Below, piece by piece: positions 59,475 through 64,000 of a DNA stretch of 64,000 nucleotides (positions are counted from its first letter, which is position 1; each line of letters opens with the position of its first letter). This DNA comes from Sepiola atlantica (Eukaryota; Mollusca; Cephalopoda; Sepiida; Sepiolidae), in contig OY744544.1 of assembly GCA_963556195.1 (NCBI GenBank), forward strand, positions 50,138,325-50,202,324. Reading direction: 5' to 3'. The notes under the pieces were generated by a model that saw only the letters and a program-made list of their open reading frames with translations, did no database searches and was not told the origin of the DNA. Made by a program: the position numbers and the translations under genes.

Positions 59475-59705
59475 TAAATACAAAGACAAGGCGAACACAG
59501 CACTCGCGACCCGGATATGACAATTAAAAGATGACGAGACACCCTCTACCATCAAATGGAAAGTAATAGAGAGAAGACTATCATACTCTCCAGCCATAAA
59601 TATATGTCCTACTGTGACGAAGACAAATATTACATATAAAGGGTAATTATTGACCCAAATACACACATTTTTAAAGGAGGTGCCCATAGGAGACAACCAC
59701 TTCTT
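59475..59705 (+). pseudogene. Decayed YRDD retroelement, part 2 (rest of GIY-YIG)
   Basis: Immediately beyond the LTR, KDKANTALATRI, QLKDDETPSTIKWKVIERR and SYSPAINICPTVTKTNI continue the GIY-YIG domain that broke off at 55522. They match the IIKWKILKKSSTC and CRLCLNEK region of the element at 52 kb. The two Cys of the CRLC position are partly lost. Confidence 0.8.
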
Positions 59706-60250
59706 ATAAACTGGACTGACCGGTTCACATCAAGGATCTTCGATAATCACCCCCTGCCAAAAACATAACCACAAAATAGCCTTATTCAATACCAGGTTTT
59801 CTCTTATTTTTGCACTTTAAATTCCCCTTGCTCTTCTTCCTCGGAAAAAAGTATTTTTCCAATAATCACCTTCCTATTAATATAGTCAACTTAATATGTT
59901 CCATCTCGATACCAAAACTTTAATCCAGTAAATTATATCACTAAAATATTTAAGAAAATCCGGTTGTTAAGAGAGAATACTAATTTTTCATTGGACTAAA
60001 TTAGTAAGCTTAACACTCATATTCCAAATGTGCTGACATCCTAAATGCATTAGCCAACCACATAATAGTCCATAATCACCATATCGACATACCTACGGCT
60101 TAAACCATAAAATACATCCACTACGACGCCTCATTGAATCCAGTTTGATTCTACGATGCAGCAATCACACTGTACAAAGACCGGGTTTCTACAATCTGTC
60201 CACTACCATAGCTAAAATCATCCACTCGGAGCACAATTAAAAATAATTTG
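59706..60250. other. Unassigned flank, probably element 3' sequence
   Basis: No stop-free frame and no recognised motif. A and C rich on the plus strand, like the relic before it. Confidence 0.4.
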
Positions 60251-60950
60251 ACAATAGATAATTGACTTTCCTTTCATTGCACCCCCATACTTTCCCCTTT
60301 TGCTTCTTTTTTTCCTCGTTTTCTCCCTTTTTTCCTATTTTTATTTTATCTTATTTCCATTATTATTTTATTTCATACGTTTTTCTTATTAAATTTTTAT
60401 TTTTATTTTTATTTTTATTCTTTATTTTATATTTTGTATTTTGTATTTTTTCCTTTTCTTTTTCTTTTTAATTTTCTTTTACTCCTTTTCTTCTTTTCTT
60501 TTTCTTTCACTACTTCCAATTTAAAATTGTCATCCCTACACGTGTTTATTTTAATTCTATTCAATCTAATATTTTTCTTACAACATGCTTCTAATTTTCC
60601 CGACCTCACATATATTTTTATCCTTATCTCATCCCCCGTCAACATTTTTTTCGCCCACCTATTTCCCCCACCCTTTGTTTTCCCTCCTACATGTAGTCGC
60701 ACATTTCTTTTCCTCTCCTTTTGTTTCTCCTTTTTTCACACACGTGTGACACCAACTTCCTCTTTATCCTGACACTAACTCCCCTTACTCCTCTTCATCA
60801 CATGTTGTCTCTCTCCCCTTACACACACTACTACTTCCCCCATCCCTCTTTTCTCTTCCTTTTTCTTTTTTTGTCTTTCCTTTTCTCTTTTTCTCTCTAT
60901 TTTGGTATAAATTGTTTGAGCTTTTTGCTAATAAATTTATTTTCCAAATG
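60251..60950. repeat. Pyrimidine-rich low-complexity region
   Basis: Strong T and C bias on the plus strand (TTTTTATTTTTATTTTTATT, CTTTTTCTTTTT). The composition resembles the 3' region at 33430-34245. The open frames here are low-complexity. Confidence 0.8.
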
Positions 60951-61061
60951 AATATGATCGCTAACTGACGATCGACATATTTTATCCTTACCTTAATGAT
61001 GTGTTTGCGTCCTTATTTTTGTTAGTATGCTACTCCGCTTTTTCCACATTTCCTAAACCCA

Positions 61062-61065
<4 letters not shown>
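60951..61065. other. Short unassigned segment
   Basis: No recognised feature. Confidence 0.4.
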
Positions 61066-61138
<73 letters not shown>

Positions 61139-61225
61139 TAGATAGTGAGAGAGAGAGAGATAGAGAAATAGAGAAAGAGAGGTAGAGAGAGAACGAGAGA
61201 AAGAGAGAAAATATAGATAGATAAA
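61066..61225. repeat. (CA)n(TA)n(GA)n compound microsatellite
   Basis: CA to 61094, TA to about 61136, then GATA/GAGA-type purine repeats to about 61225. Confidence 0.96.
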
Positions 61226-62190
61226 TAAACATATTGTTTTGAAATGAATCTTTATTTACTAAAAAATCATTTACCCTTAACAGTAATTCACGAGGAAATA
61301 AACGTTTACTTTAAAAGAGACAACCATTTACATTTGTCATTAGGTGTTGAGATTCGCTTTAACTGACTTGCGCGTTGCGATAAAGAATGAACGCTATGTT
61401 ATATTGTGATTGATGTAAGTCAAAGAGGGGTTACATCAGCTAGTATGAATGTTGGCATAGCCGAGCTTGTGCAGGTCGAAGTGACACGATTTTTTGAAAA
61501 AAAAACAGTACCCAGGAAAACTGACAGGAAGACATGACCCATAGAGATCGACACACAACGCATGAGGTTAAATAGGTAAGCCACATGAGTCGACATGAAG
61601 CAATCGCGTCGCGATTGTTGATTCGGTATAGAAAGAACCAGTTATGGAATCATCTGTGGAACGTTAAGCGGGACGGATCGCCGATAATGATGTAATACTT
61701 TAAGAAAGTTAAATCACCAGAAGGCGATGGCAGCCAAGACTCTCGCTATGTCTGTCAATCCATACATGTATCAGCATATCTACCTATATAGCTAATTTAG
61801 AGTTAATTAACAGAATTACAGTCTCTCCCTCTCTCTGAAGCGGCCAGAGAAGGAAAAAGAAAAACGAAGATAAATAGGTCTTTCACGTATTATAGTTATA
61901 ATGACCATTTGGCGTTGCACCTGACGATATCTAAAAATGTAGAAAATAACGTAGGAATAAATGTACGCGTCAAAGATTAGGCAAAGAGAAGGGAGTAGAA
62001 ATTAGCACGTAAAAACTATTACGGTACAGCTTCACAAAAGTCAACAGGTCCAGTTTTTTACAACAGTTTCATATTCATTCAAGTTTGTTTTAATAATACA
62101 TTTTTCATGAAAATGACGTTAGTGTTGAACAATATCTCATCGTTTATATATAAAAAAATATTGGAGGTAATATTTTTTAATTGATCCCAT
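61226..62190. other. Unassigned sequence
   Basis: Slightly less AT-rich between 61360 and 61760. No gene or repeat family recognised. Confidence 0.4.
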
Positions 62191-62193
62191 GTA

Positions 62194-62244
<51 letters not shown>
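62191..62244. repeat. (TA)n microsatellite
   Basis: TA tract of about 50 bp. Confidence 0.95.
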
Positions 62245-62247
<3 letters not shown>

Positions 62248-64000
62248 ACTTATGAGTTAATAATCCAACGTAATAAAAATTGGTTTTTCATATATGTATA
62301 TATATATATTATTCAAAGATATGTTAAAGGAGTGTTTGTATCAGTATATTTTGAATTGTATCATTTGAATATTCTTAATACGATCATTTATGTTCAATAT
62401 TGGAAATAAAGTATTTCATAGTTTAATGAGATTGAAGATTATAACATATATATAGTTACATATTTATTTTCATATTTTTTCTTAATATTAAAAAAGAAGA
62501 GAAGTGAGTCAATATGAGTCATTTAAATCTATGGTATTTTAAAGACAAATATTTTCTTCATCAGAAGCATAAGCTTATTTTTGAAAAAAGAGAATCAGTA
62601 TCAACTATTTCTTTAAAAAATATCATAAATTATGTTTTACAGGAAGATAACATCGTTTGGAATAGATCTTAAAAGACATTATAATTGGAAATCATTAACA
62701 GTTATAATTTTAAACAATTGTTAAAATGAAGAAAAAAGTTTTAAAATGGCGTAGTTGTTAATAGGCGTATATAAAACGTCAGTTGTGTTGTAAAGAAACA
62801 GCAAGTAGCAGCATATTTGCATGTTTATCGGTGTATCCGTTAGGAATCAGTCAAGCATGTGTCCAAAATATTCAAAATATAAAGTAACAATAAAAATAAA
62901 TAAGTAAAAAAATCTCAGATGTATGTCCAAAGGATCAAAATAATATATTAGTGGAAAATATGCTGAAAAATCAACAGATTAATGTTTAAATTCCCTTAAA
63001 CAATTAAAGCGATGATGTCAACTAAATTCAAAATTTAAAAATTAAAATTCATCGTTAAAAAGTTAATAAATTATAGCGGAATATATTAAAGTTAAAAACA
63101 AATCTATTTATATTGTAGGTACAGTTAAACAGGAAAACATCGGTTCGATAAGGTTAGACACGGGAAATATATATATAGTAAATATAATAACAACTATTTT
63201 GGGTAGAAATAGGCAAGTTGTGTAAAAAATTCTATAATATAATAAAAATTTTAGAAATGAGATAGTTTAATGAATATTTATAATTAACATGAATACAGTA
63301 TGTAATATGTAATATGTAATGGCCTAATTATTATTTTGTAGTCAATTAGTTATTTTTGTTAGATATTTAATTATTATTTAACTTTCTTTTTAATATCAAC
63401 CTAAACGGTAAATACTAAGTTTGTACGATCAGATAGTTGACTCCAAATCCAAGTTGAAATTCGAAAGTAGGGAAAGAATTATGTTGTATATCAGATTGCA
63501 TTTAAAATGGGGATAACTCTTTTTGGTATGAATATTTATAAAAGGTCAAAGATCAAAATAATAATAATGGTTTTAAGTAGAAAAAGAAATTAATAAGTGT
63601 AGGTGGGGTGAAATACATCTGAGATTAAATTTGTGATAAAATGTTTTTAAATAATTATCATAAAATTTATAATTAAAAATTAAAAACTTTAAAATAATGA
63701 TAACAAACTTAAACATAGAATAGTAAATTTAAGAGGTAAAATTTACCTAGCAAGTTATATACATTAACTGCCTATGTGAAAAGCATTATTAATCTGTATT
63801 TATTCATTTTAGTCATATACTTTTCTATCATAGTAATTGTTCTTTCGTAATGAAATCAGGTGTATAAACATCTAATCTTAGAATGAGCCGAACGAAATTA
63901 TAAGTTAATTTGATCTGGAATAAATAAATTATATTTGACGAATAAGATTGATTGTGATGTCAATGGTAGGCGTTTTGAGGTATATGTAAATAACGAGAAA
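62245..64000. other. Unassigned AT-rich sequence
   Basis: Very AT-rich with no open frame of note. I see no recognisable element. Confidence 0.4.

Noticed and set aside
62560..62600. Hammerhead-like CTGATGAAG on the minus strand near 62568
   Set aside because: No GAAA box with pairing stems follows.

Overview
The window is AT-rich, non-coding-looking eukaryotic (animal) DNA. I find no intact protein-coding gene and no convincing host exon. Everything I could assign is transposon debris, tandem repeat or microsatellite. Very long (TA)n tracts, tRNA-derived SINE heads, Penelope-type GIY-YIG retroelements, LINEs with a restriction-like endonuclease (RLE), Tc1/mariner and Helitron relics and a Ty3/gypsy element together suggest a repeat-rich invertebrate. 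A mollusc, possibly a cephalopod, is my guess; the sequence does not prove it.

Layout. 1.4-5.2 kb: three different tandem arrays back to back (about 14-bp, 70-bp and 46-bp units), then a (TA)n tract. 6-11 kb: a tRNA-derived SINE, a foldback, the C-terminal end of a Helitron helicase with a partial duplication, and a GC-rich segment with a U2 snRNA head. 12.3-16.2 kb: two hammerhead-ribozyme motifs 271 bp apart (retrozyme-like), a mariner-type MITE, a decayed Penelope-like reverse transcriptase (RT) and a third hammerhead-like motif. 17-20 kb: tRNA-like SINE heads. 20.86-22.48 kb: a very uniform 52-bp minisatellite of about 31 units. 23.9-26.6 kb: two fragments of R2/R4-type RLE LINEs, a second U2-derived hairpin and a Helitron-type 3' end. 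30.9-35.6 kb: a palindrome, a hammerhead-like motif, a Tc1 transposase relic, a Penelope GIY-YIG relic with a hammerhead-like motif at its 3' end, a LINE fragment, a short telomere-like tract and an 86-bp-arm hairpin. 36-38.5 kb: a 0.3-kb direct repeat pair and a possible non-autonomous Helitron. 40.7-47.9 kb: antisense LINE relics (one RTE-like, two R2/R4-like). 48.7-50.6 kb: a roughly 330-bp tandem repeat and dense microsatellites.

The richest part is 50.6-60 kb. An RT plus GIY-YIG retroelement (minus strand) is bounded by inverted repeats of about 535 bp. Beside it, on the plus strand, lies a more decayed relative. A gag-pol LTR retrotransposon with matching 201-bp LTRs sits inside that relative's GIY-YIG domain, so the insertion order can be read directly.

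The elements are not a cooperating gene set. They share strategies: RT with GIY-YIG or RLE endonuclease, and hammerhead motifs at or near Penelope-type sequence. The most unusual signals are the paired hammerheads, the inverted-repeat GIY-YIG retroelement and two U2-derived foldbacks of similar design.
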